Counted from the first letter of the stretch, positions 1 through 12,011 are shown. The stretch is 64,000 nucleotides of DNA from Amphiura filiformis (GCF_039555335.1 NC_092647.1:18884946-18948945); one strand, 5' to 3'. The notes: generated by a model not told the origin, from the sequence alone. Translations and numbers: made by a program.

Positions 1-1714
1 ATACTATCATGCTGCTTGCCGCCGAGCGGCGTGACACACGCGCATTGTAGACAAACAGACACAATCAAGACTTGTGAATGGCTGATAAGTCATGCCTCTT
101 GTCGCAACGGCATGAAAGTATGAAAGGGGACATGATTGGCTTTAAGGTCAGAACTGTGCAGGCGGCGGATGACATGATCGAGCCGGCAACTTGTGAAACC
201 GCCCGGCCGTATGGCATTTTCCAATATAGTCGGTTAATTTTGTGGGGTTCATTATCGAACCCCAACGGTTTTAGCTTGTATTTATATTATTTATCAACAT
301 AGGCCTATTTGTTTGTGATATTTCAAGCGTTTTAAAATTTCAAAATAATCCCATTCATGCAATTACACGGTTGACGATGAAAATGTACTGAATTTAGAGA
401 ATGCAATGCGGCCACCACCTGGAACTGTGGTCGCAATTTCAGTGATTGACAGTGAGGTAACACGAACATGGCACTGGCCATCTGGTCACGTGCGCATTTA
501 GGCCTATATATGCGCATTTATATATACAACCGAAGTCCACTGTTCAACCATGTCAACTCATTTCTCATGTCAGTTTGTGTCTGCCTCACGTGTAATTGTA
601 GTTCCACTGCTAGCTCATAATCAAAACAATATTCCCTCTACTTACCGCAGAGCGACCTGATTTTTTGCGCACTTAGTTCTTAAATGATGTTGTCACTTTT
701 CTCTCAAAATAAAAGTTCTTTAACAATATCGATGATATTAAATCTATTTACAGCTAACAGTGGCTTCTTTCGTGAGTTTCTCCATATAAATATCTTTGAT
801 TTAGCTTGCTTATTCCAACGTGACGTCGGGCGCAACAACTTTGCAGGGGATGTTTCAATACGATAGACTTTGCGTTTTCAATTCTCCGCAGCGACTTGTT
901 TTGTGAGAAATTCGCCATTACCATGGCGTAGAAACAACGATATCAGAGTGTAAATGTCGACATTTTTTGAGAAACAAATAAGCCCAAAACCACGAAAAGA
1001 AGCGCCCAAACGCAACAGTCGCTATACGGCGACGGTTGGCCGTCGCTGATAACGTGATAGCGTTGCTTTTTGGTGATAACGTGGATGCATTGCGCGAGAG
1101 ACCGTTTACCATTACACCATCATCATAAAAAATTGGGTTTCATAGCAATGCAAGCGATGCAAGCCTCTTTTTTTTTGAGTAAACGTTTTGATTTTTTTCC
1201 CAGCAAAACAGTAAAATCTATGGTGTATTTTAAAACTGTGTATTAAAAAAGAAGAATCAAGCTTTAACATAGGCTAAATTTTATTAAAATTTCTCAAAAC
1301 TTAATTAAATGTTTGACTGTGATAGTATATATCATGTATAGCGTAAATAGTTATGGTCGACCACAACTTTTGGCGTGTCCTTTTCAAAAATTTGCATTTT
1401 TTTCCAAATTTGTAAGATACAATTGCATGCTCCAATAATCCAATGTTTTTGTAAAAATGTATACTTTTATATACTTGTCATTGTAACTTCAAAAGTTGAA
1501 GTGAAAATAAAGTTTTAAAATAGTTCACGTCAAAACGATCCCCGCGTGCACCCTTAAAACATAATTTCCTGCATTTCATACATTTTCTATTATAATCATC
1601 ATTAAATATAATCAACAATTACATGATTGCCCTTTTTGAATGTATGTATGTACCCTTTTTTTTAAATTTAAAATCTTAAGACCAAATTTTCATATATTGA
1701 TTCTATCGTCAGTT
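1..1714. other. No gene recognised; AT-rich non-coding DNA
   Basis: No open frame here looks like a known protein and I see no convincing exon. TAGGCCTA occurs near 300 and 499. A short GC-rich stem (GGCGACGG against CCGTCGCT) lies near 1028-1050. The phrase GAACCCCAACGGTTTTAG near 257-274 recurs at about 9074-9091, so at least that part is repetitive. Confidence 0.6.
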
Positions 1715-1722
1715 GTCTCAGC

Positions 1723-1897
1723 CAGGCCCGTACGCAGGGGGTGCGGGGGGGTGCGACGAACCCCCCCAAAAAAAATTGGAAAAGTATACAAAAAGTCCAA
1801 AATTTTAAGAATTTGCGAACGTAGCGAGCCAAAAAATCAGGGTTTTTACGCTTTTTTGGACAAAAAAGGCCCAAATGAAATCCTGGGTACGGGCCTG
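1723..1897. mobile_element. hAT-type MITE (175 bp)
   Basis: The element begins CAGGCCCGTACGCAGG and ends in the inverted complement (CCTGGGTACGGGCCTG). It is bracketed by a perfect 8-bp direct repeat, GTCTCAGC, at 1715-1722 and 1898-1905. An 8-bp target-site duplication with CAGG termini is characteristic of hAT transposons. At 175 bp with no coding capacity it is non-autonomous. The interior is G-rich on the left and AT-rich in the middle. The open frames across it are incidental. Confidence 0.85.
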
Positions 1898-2217
1898 GTC
1901 TCAGCACGAATCAACGATATACCGTCGATCGCTGACGTTTTACTTTCTCAAGGTTATCAGTGACAATGGGCTATTCCCGTTGAAATTGACACTAAGTTAA
2001 TTTCTTTAAACTTCCGTGGTCCGAGCTGTGCGCTAAGCGTCTACGAGCGTACACACAGAAAAAATAAGCAATCACGCTGATTGGCTGATCAACGCACTTG
2101 ACAACAAGTCGGTTGACCCATTGGTTGTCTGTTCGGCGCGTAGTAGGCGACCTTGTCACTTTTACGCGATCGTAATTCACCAGCGAGTACCCCGACCACG
2201 GAAGTTTAACAAAAACT

Positions 2218-2472
2218 TTACCCCTGTGTAGGATTTTCGAAATATCTTCCACACGTGGAGTATGTTTTTCAAATGTAATTGGCCAGGGCTAATTATTTTA
2301 AAACCCATACTCCCCTGTATTATGGCTTTACCTATATCTTCTACAACTGGTGTGAGTATTTCAAATGAAAGTTCCCAAATTGCCTATTGTATTCAAAACT
2401 TACACTCCCTCTGTGGAAGACTTTAACTAAATCTTCCACAGGGGTAGTGTGGATTTTAAATGGAATAACCCA
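2218..2472. repeat. Hairpin-module interspersed repeat, copy 1
   Basis: This stretch is built from degenerate modules of the type 'fragment of TTCCATTTGAAATTCACACT, CCCCTGTGGAAGAT, spacer, ATCTTCCACAGGGG, reverse complement'. Each module can fold back on itself. Related copies lie at about 13832-14116, 51218-51390 and 59349-59623. The outer edges of this copy are uncertain because it is diverged. Confidence 0.6.
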
Positions 2473-2709
2473 ATTGTATTTTTTGGCGAACCAGACTGTT
2501 TATTGAATTTCTCTCTTGCTGTTCGTTGAACTTACAAAATTGATTTATTAAAATTTTGCTGAAGGTGATTTATTTTTTATTATTTCTACTTTTCATTGCC
2601 GCCAATTGTACTCTTATCTACAGAATTCTTCATTGAACACGTCAGACAATTAATAAGCTGTATGCAATGCTTTATTAATGAATGCAAAAATCCTTTTGTA
2701 TGACAGTTC

Positions 2710-3434
2710 TTAAGGGGGCACACAGGATCACTCAAAGTCGGGTATTTTAGACATTGTTTTGTATTGTATCTTTAAAAGTAATGATGATAAGTATATAAAA
2801 GTATACATTTTCAGAAAGGAAATAACACAAGGAATCCAACTAGCACGGCAGATTTCTGCAAAATTGAGCAGTTTTTGAGAAATGCGCCAAAATTTTCCAT
2901 GCCAATCTTTTTCGGTCCGCCATAACAACTTACCCTAAATTTCAAAATTGATGAAAATTGCATATTTGTGTTCTTAAGACACAGATCTAGAAAGTGTTTT
3001 CTTAAATTTTTGAATTTTTCCTTCGTTTTAAAAATATGGGTCAAAAAGGATTAAAATTTGACTTTTTTTTTTTTTGACCAAAATTTGGGATATTTTAAGG
3101 TATATTTTCAAAACGAAGAAAAAATTCAAAAATTTGAGGAAACACTTTCTAGATTTGTGTCTTTAGAACACAAATATCTTATTTTTGTCAATTTTGATAT
3201 TTAGGGTAAGTTGTTATGGCGGACCGAAAAAAAATTGGCATGGAAAATCAATTTTGGCGCTTTTCTCAAAAAGTGCTCATTTTTGCAGAAATCTGCCGTG
3301 CTAGTTGGATTCCTTGCATCATTTCCTTTCTGAAAATGTGTACTTTTATGTACTTATCTTCATTACTTTTAAAGATACAATACAAAACAATGTCTAAAAA
3401 TTTCCACTTTGAGTGATCCTGTGTGCCACCTTAA
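2710..3434. mobile_element. TTAA-flanked palindromic MITE, family 2
   Basis: The 725-bp element is one imperfect palindrome. The left arm starts TTAAGGGGGCACACAGG and the right arm ends in the complement (CCTGTGTGCCACCTTAA). The arms run inward for about 300 bases to a T-rich centre near 3065-3075. The same roughly 65-codon frame can be read on the minus strand at 2728-2928 and on the plus strand at 3216-3416, which is the signature of inverted arms and not of two genes. TTAA at both ends fits a TTAA-specific superfamily (piggyBac or Kolobok type). No transposase is present. Confidence 0.85.
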
Positions 3435-3810
3435 ACCTGTAAGAATTATTACATTTGGTACACTGTTAAAAAAAGGTTTCGTAAACGAACGGCAAAGGTG
3501 CTGCCAGCAACTTTCCGTTTTTTACAGATTTGTCCCCATTTTACAGAATTTCACAGAACATTTCTGTTTTTACAGAATGTTTCTGTTTTCTCATTTAAAA
3601 AAAAAATAGAAAAAACAGATGTAGAAAAAACGTCCGTCCGTATTAAAACAGCAGATTTTCTTCTTCTGATGTTTACTGATGTGTATGTAGAGTTACAGTT
3701 CCTGCATAGAGTGTATAACCTTCACCACGTAAAATTCGGAAGGCTATTGGCGTAACCATATATCCTGGAAATATCCCAGGATCTGTGGCATAACAAAACA
3801 GATAGTTCCC
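3435..3810. other. No gene recognised between two MITEs
   Basis: AT-rich sequence with several TTTCTGTTTT/AAAACAGA words near 3530-3620. I see no exon or known element. Confidence 0.5.
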
Positions 3811-4603
3811 TTAAGGGCTGGGGTATGAACGTTTGGACAGTATTTATTTTGGGACATTAGAGCACATCAGACATATCGAATTGCATTCTGAATACGAAGA
3901 ATGTCATTCTGATATCAAATAATTTTGAATTTTGAAATTCACAATTTAATACACATTTTATGGCAAATCATTAAAAATTGATATTTTTGATATTTAACAG
4001 TACTTGAAGTAAACTTTATAAATCTGATGATTTATACTTAAAGTGTATGTAGGTGGGTTGAAAAGCCGACGATCAATTGAAAATTTTGACCTTTCGTATT
4101 AAAGATATGGATTTTTTTTCCCAAAACACCAAAAAAATTAGGTCTGTTTGGGAAAAAAATCCATATCTTCAATATGAAAGGTCAAAATTTTCAATTGACC
4201 GTCGGCTTTTCCTCCCTTCACTTGACAAAGGTCTATGACCGAAAATTTACGTGTTTAATTTTGCTACGCAAATAAATCTATACAAATGTGGTTTGACACC
4301 AAATATTTCTGCTCTTGGACTCTTTTACTTGGCTTTTCCTCCCTGCTACATACACTTTAAGAATATATCATTAGATTTATATAATTTACTTCGAGGACTG
4401 TTATATATCAAAAATTCGAAAATATCAAATTTTATAATTTGTCATAAAATTTGTATTATATTGTGATTTTCAAAAATTAAAATTATTTGATATCAGAAAG
4501 ACATGCTTCGTATTCAGAATACAATTTGATAGGTCTGAGGTGCTCTCATGTGCCACAAAAAATACTGTCGAAACGCAATAAACGCTCATTTTAGACCCCT
4601 TAA
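3811..4603. mobile_element. TTAA-flanked palindromic MITE, family 1, copy A
   Basis: TTAAGGGCTGGGG at the left mirrors the right end at TTAA 4600-4603. The arms carry the family words CAGACATATCGAATTGCATT and ATCCATATCTTCAATATG. The central loop (4128-4150) is inverted relative to copies B, C and D, so the copy sits in the opposite orientation. It is about 130 bp longer than the others because of an inserted segment at 4218-4330. The family has five copies in this window. Confidence 0.85.
4218..4330. mobile_element. Unidentified ~113-bp insertion inside MITE copy A
   Basis: The block is flanked by an exact 14-bp direct repeat, GGCTTTTCCTCCCT, at 4204-4217 and 4331-4344. The other family members have this site only once. 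That is what a target-site duplication of retroposon length looks like, although the insert has no polyA tail. A slippage or tandem-duplication origin is the alternative. Confidence 0.5.
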
Positions 4604-5416
4604 CATGTCGAGCACGGAAATATATCTATTTATTAGCTTAAGGGGATATAATACCCTGATTTTCATCAGTACCCATCTTCTTTTTTTTTGTTGCAAATTT
4701 ATGAAGTATTTATATATGTTCATCACCTCATGTCCTGAACTTATAAAATATCTCTACATACAAAGTGCTTTTAAATCATTTTAGAAAATCATTTTAGCCC
4801 TATATATTTTTTTGTTTACTGTATCCTAGTAACTGAGATGTGTGTTTCATAACAAACCATAATTTATTCTATCCAACATGTCCAAGTAGAATACATGAAT
4901 AGAATACATTAAATCCTTTGTTATACTATCTATAGAAATGTACTCACTGATTATAACACTGAATAAATTAAATAAGCCTAATCTCTTCCACATAGACAAT
5001 TTAATACTACACCATGTATGTATCTTCTATAATGTGTTGTTAGGAAAAGAGATTAAAAAAGGCTATAAGGTCATCAAAGGTCAGGTTATAGGTCAATTGG
5101 TTCAGGTCAAATTCAGGCATCTATTTTGAATACATGTGATAGTCTGTGATATCATACATGTCATAACGAGGCATCAATTTTGATATTTTGTATGTTACTG
5201 GATATATAATGGAAATGTGTGAGGTGGATATACTAAAATACCTTGGGATGTAATGGCTGAACCCCTTTATTCGAAACAATGGTACCACTTTTATGAATAG
5301 CCTGTCGCAACTTCTAATCGGCATCAAACGAACAAAAGATTATATAATCTATTGCGACTCTATTTCTATTTAAAAGCTCTTTGGTTTCAAACTTCATTTC
5401 GCAAACTCTCTATTAG
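4604..5416. other. No gene recognised; AT-rich DNA
   Basis: Stop-dense in all frames apart from short chance ORFs of AT-rich composition. The phrase AAGGTCATCAAAGGTCAGGT near 5067 is locally repetitive. Confidence 0.5.
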
Positions 5417-5697
5417 TGTTGTATTTCCTACACTTGGATGTCCCAATGTTCAACATGAGAGATTAGTGCTGTCTCTCCTGCACTAGGGTGTCCCAATGTT
5501 CAACGTGAGAGATTAGTGTTGTCTTTCCTACACTTGGGTGCCCCAATGTTCAACATGAGAGATTAGTGTTGTGTTTCCTACACTTGGATGCCCCAATGTT
5601 CAACGTGAGAGATTTGTACTGTCTTTCCTATGCTTGGGTGCCCCAATGTTCAACGTGAGAGATTAGTGTTGTCTTTCCTACACTTGGGTGCCACAAT
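5417..5697 (+). repeat. 50-bp minisatellite, array 1 (about 5.6 units)
   Basis: Tandem 50-bp units, each containing GAGAGATTAGTGTTGTCTTT followed by CCTACACTTGGGTGTCCCAA and TGTTCAAC. This is the smallest well-formed member of a family that also occupies 16937-20610, 43246-47115 and 51656-51763, always in the same orientation. Units differ by point substitutions such as GTGCCC for GTGTCC. Confidence 0.9.
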
Positions 5698-6794
5698 AGA
5701 GGTTATCCACTTTACTCATGCGTGACTTCTAACAAAAGGCGCTGATTCCCGTAGTATTCCTCAGTCAACCCAATTCAATGCGCGACCTCGGAGTTACCTG
5801 TATGACTTTGGCGGGCTATTTTGAAGCAGTCATGGTTGCACATGCGGGTACTGTCTTTGAAAATCCTAAACAAGGTATAGCAGTCGCCTATAGACGAATC
5901 CAACGAGCCAAGTCATGGTCAGGATTTGGTCGGCCATCTTTGGTTTCCCGCTAGCACCAACCTTGGGTTTTGAGCACCCGATTGTGCAAATAAACGCCGC
6001 CTAACACCTAGAGAAGATGCAAAGACGAGGAGGGTTAATATATAGAATAATAATATACAATAGAGGTAATCATGTCGCATCTATTCATACATAGTCCTTT
6101 TGTTCATCCATTTGTACATCTATGAATAGATGCAACGGGATTGCCTGCGGAATTATCTCTATTGTATTATTCTATTAACCCTCCTCGACCTTCTCTAGGT
6201 GTAAGGCGGCTTTTATTTGCACAATTGTTGGAACTGTATTGTGTTGTAAACTTCTTTTGTCTACCTGTGTTTCGCGGAAGGTGTAAAACGGGTGATAGAA
6301 TGCAGTTTAAAATTTCCGCCAAGGCCGAATCATTTCACATTTTGGATGCATTGTAGCCGACGGGGACCCAACTAAAGGCTGCTAGTCAGGTGTAGGAATG
6401 CGTGTATTTGGATTCCTCTATAGATATGCCACTTATAGAACACGGATAACATCTATGCCAGGATGATAATGAAATCGAACACTCGAAGTTCTCGTACTGA
6501 TTTATTCAGGCTGTGGTATATGGATCGTGAGTGATTTCCGATAAATAAGCCCTATATAAATAACACATAATAGAACGGAAAGCAAGTAGCAAAACGAGTA
6601 CAAATCACAAGATATACATTATCATTTGCCAAATAAATGACTAAAACATAAATGTACCTGTTATAACAGAATATGCTCCAACAGAAAAGTGCAGACTGCT
6701 GAATGCATCTACAGGCTCAGAAAGTGACGTCTGCCCTCACATTGTCTTTCCAACAATATCACTGACCAATCAGGAGAGGGCGACACAGATTTTT
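5698..6794. other. Non-coding; holds one long inverted repeat
   Basis: No exon recognised. The main structure is the palindrome at 5966-6232, listed separately. The remainder (5698-5965 and 6233-6794) shows no match to the other repeats that I could see. Confidence 0.5.
5966..6232. repeat. Long inverted repeat, arms about 120 bp
   Basis: The left arm carries TTGTGCAAATAAACGCCGCC, CACCTAGAGAAG and GAGGAGGGTTAATA. The right arm carries their complements TATTAACCCTCCTCGACC, CTTCTCTAGGTG and AAGGCGGCTTTTATTTGCAC. The arms meet around 6100-6115, where GCATCTATTCATA faces TATGAATAGATGC. It is probably a fold-back MITE; I found no clear target-site duplication. Confidence 0.75.
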
Positions 6795-7700
6795 GTCCTC
6801 AATCACTCTTCACCGATATACCTGCCTTGAATAAAACCTGTTTGATAATATTAATGAGGAGTTTTTTTTATAAGCGATGTGCAAGAGCTTTTGTAATAAT
6901 TTTATAGTCTACATTTTTAAACACGAGATGGGACGCCAATTCTTTACATACAATGGTACATAATACTTTTTGGTATAAGGTTATTATGCCCCTTTTCTGA
7001 GAGACAGATAATTCAGCTGTATTAAAAGAATGATTTATTGAATCTGTGTCCAGAATGTTTAATTAAACTCACATTATGGCAAGCCATCAGTGCCAGGTAA
7101 CCTATTACTAGGCATTGTTTAACAGCATTTCAACACTCTTGTACAGATAGGTGACCCTTTGTAAACTACTTTTATTATTTAGCTTAGGGAGAGATGGTCG
7201 AGAAAAATAGGATTCAGTGTGTCTATGACATCATCTTCAATATTTTGTGAGTATAAAATTCTCATAAAAAGCAGCTTCCGCATTCAAATTTCATTTGCAT
7301 CATAAATTTCTTTCCCGTCAAAATTGTCAACATTCAATTTGTGGATGGTCTTCTTCTCATGTCTATCTTTCATCATTTTTTTAAATTTTGCATCAATGCA
7401 TCCCAATTGAACTCAAAATGTGTATTTGGCAAGTAGCGTAGCCAGAAGTCAAAGGCGGAAGCTGTCACCTTCCTCCTTATTGCCAACCATCTTACCAATG
7501 TGGGAAGCTTCTTGAAAGTTGTCTTACACCCCCCCCATCTCTACAATACAAAGCATATGGTATTTATACTTCAAACTCTCATTTTTCATCCATTCTAGGG
7601 TTTAGGCAAGATAGGTGCCCTGTAAACATTTTATTTTGACTCTTTCTGCATTTAATATTATGACACATGTTTTAATAGGGTGTTCTTACACTTCATGATG
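6795..7700 (-). pseudogene. Dead L1/Tx1-like LINE, reverse transcriptase fragment, copy 1
   Basis: Read on the minus strand and with frame changes, this segment contains pieces of a non-LTR reverse transcriptase. Near 7187-7250 it encodes NIEDDVIDTLNPIF followed by LDHLSLP. Near 6808-6843 it encodes QTGFIQGRYIGEE, the hallmark found between RT motifs 2 and 3 in L1/Tx1-type elements. VDYKIITKALAHRL lies just before it. Stops and frameshifts interrupt every frame, so it cannot make protein. A second, partly longer copy lies at 20612-22095 in the same orientation. Confidence 0.8.
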
Positions 7701-8079
7701 CAGTCATGTCTACATTAGAATTCACCACGACCTTTGCAGGACTTACACCCCATTAAAAGCTAATAAACCAAGATAACACTCATTGAAAACAGCTCAACTA
7801 TGTTACATCAGATCTTCTCTGGTTAAATCCACACTACACATGTTTCTGTTTTACCTGTGCAATGAGCAATGAGCTGGTATTATAGTTTCAGTTGGGTGAA
7901 CGATTATAAAGCAATCGCAAGGTAACAATACTGTGTTGGGCCTTTGTTCACGAAATGAGACAATAGTGTGCATATTGTTAACCAGAATTCTTGAAAATGA
8001 GAAAAATAATGGATGTGTACCGTAACACGGTTTGGAAAAATTGTCTTCATATTTTTTGGTGTTATCCTTCCTAAAACAC
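7701..8079. other. No gene recognised
   Basis: Nothing beyond short chance ORFs. No match to the other repeats was noticed. Confidence 0.4.
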
Positions 8080-8385
8080 AAAAGTGCGAATATTTCCAAA
8101 CACCTAAATTAGCTAAAAATTTAGGACATGTTACAAAACTATATTTTCTAGAATTTCAGAAGAGTACTTTAAATCATTGGCCGGTTATTTTTCACACAGT
8201 GATGTTAACAAGGTAATGTCATATTACCTATAACATAAACTAAAACTCCAAAGTACGAATATTTCCAAACATCTAAATTAGCTAAAAAGTTAGGACATGT
8301 TACAAAACTATATTTTCTAGAATTTCAGAAGAGTACTTTAAATATTGGCCGGTTATTTTTCACACAGCGACGTTAACTAGGCAAT
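8080..8385. repeat. Tandem duplication, period about 168 bp
   Basis: Two adjacent copies share CGAATATTTCCAAACA, CTAAATTAGCTAAAAA and GGACATGTTACAAAACTATA, and both end near GGCCGGTTATTTTTCACACA. The copies differ by only a few bases, so the duplication is young. Confidence 0.85.
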
Positions 8386-9233
8386 TGCCTATACTTCTAA
8401 CATACACTATTTGTAGAGGTTACGCGTCAATGGTGAGAGCACTGTGAGTAGATGTTGGGTCATTTGAGGTAATTGATGTTTTGCGTAATTTCCTCATGAC
8501 GTCACCTTTTGTATATGACGTCTTGGTTACCCTATGATGTAATAATTGTTTTGGGTACACATTTATTTGTTTGTGTGGTTGCTAGGATACACCCTATACT
8601 CATTTGGCATATATAGTAATAGAATGGCATTAAATGTTACATTAACTTTTTTGCATCATTAACCTGAGAAAACTAATTCGAGAAGAGTGTCGCAGAACAC
8701 CTACATATAGTTTCTACTTGATATACTGTGCTATAGTAGTTGGAATCTAACCAGAATCATGTCTTACACTGATGTAATGAACTTTTATCGTCCAAATGAT
8801 GATATAGTACTAGCTTCATTAGAATGAGACATTGATGACTCTATGAGTCTGATCACCCATCCACCATCACCACAGCCACTAATGTTAGATTTGGGTACCG
8901 ATGCACCACATCCACAATGGGGATGCTTGACATCATCAGATGATCTCCCACAGGCGGCATAGGACACGCAACACGGACGTACGAGGCTGGCGAAGATACA
9001 GGACTGACAGCCCCATTCACAATATTCCGATTATAAATGGACAATTAACATACTTGCAGTGGGGTACTTTGCAGAACCCCAACGGTTTTAGAGTAAGATA
9101 ATTTTGCTTTGACACCACATAACAAATTTAGAATTGTTTGTGAAGATTTCATGATTATGTGTTAATCCAATGGCGACGTCAAAAATAGCGATATCGCATC
9201 CACCATCATCTGATCTCCCAGACAACATAGGAT
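8386..9233. other. Non-coding or decayed coding sequence
   Basis: A broken plus-strand frame starts at ATG 8759. It includes proline- and histidine-containing stretches near 8860-8960 but is cut by stops. The words CATCATCAGATGATCTCCCA (8930s) and CATCATCTGATCTCCCAGAC (9203 on) are similar, suggesting a local duplication of a once-coding piece. I cannot assign a family. Confidence 0.35.
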
Positions 9234-9533
9234 ATGATGAGGCGGGGACTGGTGTTAGTCGCAATGCATAATGATGTGCTCAAGTCGCAGGGTGAATTTT
9301 ACTCATTACCCCATGCTTTGGATTTTGAACTCATGTTGGACAATACAGTTCGTGAACAGGAACAGAAGAAAGTTGACCAAATTCTTCAACAAGCAATTGA
9401 ATCTACAGAAAAAGACAATGAAACACTATCACATGAGGAAACAAACAAGAATATCACTGTGCTGGATGGACATTTGAACTCAAATCAGATGCAAGATCAA
9501 AATGCAAAAGATATCCATGTGTTGGATAGTTAA
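9234..9533 (+). CDS. Hypothetical protein or terminal exon, 99 codons
   Basis: I do not recognise this protein. The frame opens with ATG-ATG directly after an in-frame TAG at 9228. It has coding-like composition: acidic, glutamine- and asparagine-rich, with a helical segment around residues 35-65 (TVREQEQKKVDQILQQAIES) that could form a short coiled coil. It ends in LDS at 9533. No signal peptide, membrane segment or conserved motif is visible. It could be the last exon of a gene whose other exons lie upstream (similar words occur near 8870-8960), or a chance ORF. There is no polyA signal close by that I would rely on. Confidence 0.3.
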   Translation: MMRRGLVLVAMHNDVLKSQGEFYSLPHALDFELMLDNTVREQEQKKVDQILQQAIESTEKDNETLSHEETNKNITVLDGHLNSNQMQDQNAKDIHVLDS

Positions 9534-9556
9534 TTTTACTTCTTTTAAAGTTTGGC

Positions 9557-9654
9557 AGAGGCGGGGTTCGAACTCACGCCCAACCGATTTGGCTATCACG
9601 TACGGTATACCATATGACCAGCGCCTTAGACCGCTCGTCCACGAGGGACTTGAT
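9557..9654 (-). pseudogene. tRNA-like sequence (Leu/Ser type), probably a pseudogene or SINE head
   Basis: On the minus strand an A-box region, GGACGAGCGGTCTAAGGCG, is followed about 50 bases later by a B-box, GAGTTCGAACCCC. The A-box wording and the extra length between the boxes resemble class II tRNAs such as tRNA-Leu. However, the acceptor strands do not pair and the T stem is imperfect, so a functional tRNA is unlikely. The internal pol III promoter could still be active. No SINE body or polyA tail follows. Confidence 0.5.
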
Positions 9655-9659
9655 AGTGT

Positions 9660-10769
9660 CATTGTGAAAATTTAAACATATATTATTAATAAATCGCAAC
9701 TTCATTACTACATCATATTTTGGAATTTTATCGGCTTAAAACATTAATGTGTATTATAATAAAGCTACCATTATTTATATTGTTGAATTCTTAAGCGCAT
9801 AGAGACAATTAATACGAGGGTCCTATGAATAGGCCTACATACACAATATAGGTATGCTAGGTGAATTCAAATTTGCCATCAAACTGCATCATTTCATATA
9901 TCAAATTAAAGCCCTTGAGTAAACAAAGCCAAAACTGAAAACCATTTTTTCATAGCACTTTCCGTAGCAAAGTTACATCTTGTCAAAGATTGACTTTCAT
10001 CAAAAAGTTTCAGCTAGCAAAATTCCCCAAAACGGCATTTCGGGGGTGTTTCTAGATCTTAAGTCTCATTATGATAGCAGCTTTTTTTAATGGAACTGCT
10101 ATCCAAATCCCTCTAAAATTCCATGTGATGTGCCCTGAGTAATTTAATTTGATGATTTATCTTTGTTTACAAAGTTACATGAGTGATGACATTTTGGGGG
10201 AATTCCCCTCTCAAATTGAGCAAAACAAGTTGAATCATCTAATTTGGAATATTTGGAAACCCCCCTTCAGATTGTAAAGAGATGACATCATATATGGGAT
10301 TCCCCTCAGGAAGTGATGTAATGGGATTTCCCCTCAGGAAGTGATGTCATGTGAAAGGTTAATGTTATAAATAAGACTTTGGAATTTCCCAGATTGAGCA
10401 TAATGTGAAGGTAGTAAATGACCCATAATAGAATGGGGTTTTTCCCATGCTTGAGATATAAGAAATGTAAACACAATTATTGTCACAGTTGATAGTGTTG
10501 ATCTGGGCTATGCTTACAGTCCAATTCCTTGAAAGAAAGGAAATTACAAACCAGAAATATTTTATGTAGTCAAAGTACTACTATTTACGAGTGTTGTCGG
10601 AGAAGATCTAGAATACGTCAAAGAACGTTATTCTTCCAAGAAAGGAAATATATTCTTCTGTCGACTTGCTGAAGTCTGGTATTTTGATTCAACGCAACTG
10701 TCAAAATAAGTGGGGACAACTGCATCGCAGTCCTGCTTCCTGAAGATATTGTGTGAAAGGTGGAAATAG
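9660..10769. other. No gene recognised
   Basis: AT-rich non-coding sequence. A short tandem duplication (ATTCCCCTCAGGAAGTGATG, twice) lies at about 10298-10350. TAGGCCTA occurs near 9831. Confidence 0.5.
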
Positions 10770-10945
10770 CACCAAGTTTGGAGAAAGCAGCGCAAGGAGT
10801 TAAATTTGGAGAACTGCGCAAGGAGTTTAGCATAGGAGAACGGCGCAAGGAGTTTAGCATAGGAGAACGGCGCAAGGAGTTTAGCATAGGAGGACGGCGC
10901 AAGGAGTTTAGTATAGGAGAATTGCGCAAGGAGTTGTAAACGTGT
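10770..10945. repeat. 27-bp minisatellite, about 6 units
   Basis: Each unit contains CGCAAGGAGTTTAGCATAGG plus AGAACGG. Because 27 is a multiple of three, all frames stay constant through the array. One minus-strand frame reads a 9-residue repeat (NSLRRSPML) and one plus-strand frame reads RKEFSIGER. Neither frame has a convincing gene structure around it, so I treat the array as non-coding. Confidence 0.85.
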
Positions 10946-12011
10946 TTGGAGAACACCATTTTCCTGTAAGGATTTTATACGCAAGGAGTTATCAATGCAA
11001 GTGTACAAAGGACTTCGCTGATTGTCGCAGGACAAGTGAATAGGGATATATTACATCAGTCGTCCAGAACATTACAAGAACTTTATGATCACCAAGAAGA
11101 AGAATGCTGGCTAAGTACAAAATAGATAAAGAGTGATTATATTTGATTAATGTATATGTGCATTTGTAGTCATTATATTGTACCAAACGAAACTTGCTTT
11201 CAATTAAAGACTTAGATTTTGTTAGCTTAAACGAACAGTGTATTTGTGTTGTGCATTCGTGTGAGTTCGGGTAAAAGGTGATTTTGGCCTTGAGTCAAGT
11301 ACGACTCGTAACACTTATCACCATAAAAAATCACATATTTGGGTCAAGTGAAGTATAGAAAACATATTTATGTAGGTTTCTTTCTTCGGGCACTTGTTTT
11401 AAATTTCTATGTAAAAATGCATTGACACTGTCGGCGAATTTGGCTGACTAGCAAATGTGTTAACTAAGGTTTGCCTGGGTTACCTACACAATACATAAAA
11501 TCGATTTTGATATCGGCCACGTGCTCTGCTGTGCATGTGGTTTCCCGTAGTGTGGCGGAAGTTGTATTACGAAGTGCCCGAACTCCATTTTGAAGCAAAT
11601 GCTTTTGACAAGGCATTGGATTGTTCCAGTTTGCATCCTAAATCCACATTAGACCCCTAATTTTATTTACGAAATCAAAAGAATAGATTATCATAACAAC
11701 AAAACGGTAATCTTTTGTCGGGTCTAATGTGAAAATTACATTAAAAAAATACATTTTTACAGAATTAATTTTCACTTAATTCCAAAAAAAAAATGGCGTA
11801 TATAAGATTGAAATAAATTCTTTACATTCTGCTCTTGCCATTTCTTCGAGTTTCGTTTTTGAATAATGGCCATTATTTAAGGGGGTAGTTACTTTTTTGA
11901 GATGTTTATAATTCAACCCTGGCACAAACTGGTATAATCCTAGCGGCATGACCCCATATGACCTTTGACCACGGATGACCTCTGGTTGATAACCTTTGAT
12001 CTCGGATGACA
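10946..12011. other. No gene recognised
   Basis: AT-rich DNA without recognised exons or element ends. Confidence 0.4.

Noticed and set aside
2728..3416. Two matching ORFs on opposite strands as a gene pair
   Set aside because: They are the two arms of one palindromic TTAA element.
9557..9654. Functional tRNA gene
   Set aside because: The acceptor stem does not pair and the T stem is imperfect, although the A and B boxes are recognisable.
10618..11035. Minus-strand repeat protein with 9-residue units
   Set aside because: Open frames through a 27-bp minisatellite stay open trivially because the period is divisible by three; no conserved motif or gene context supports it.
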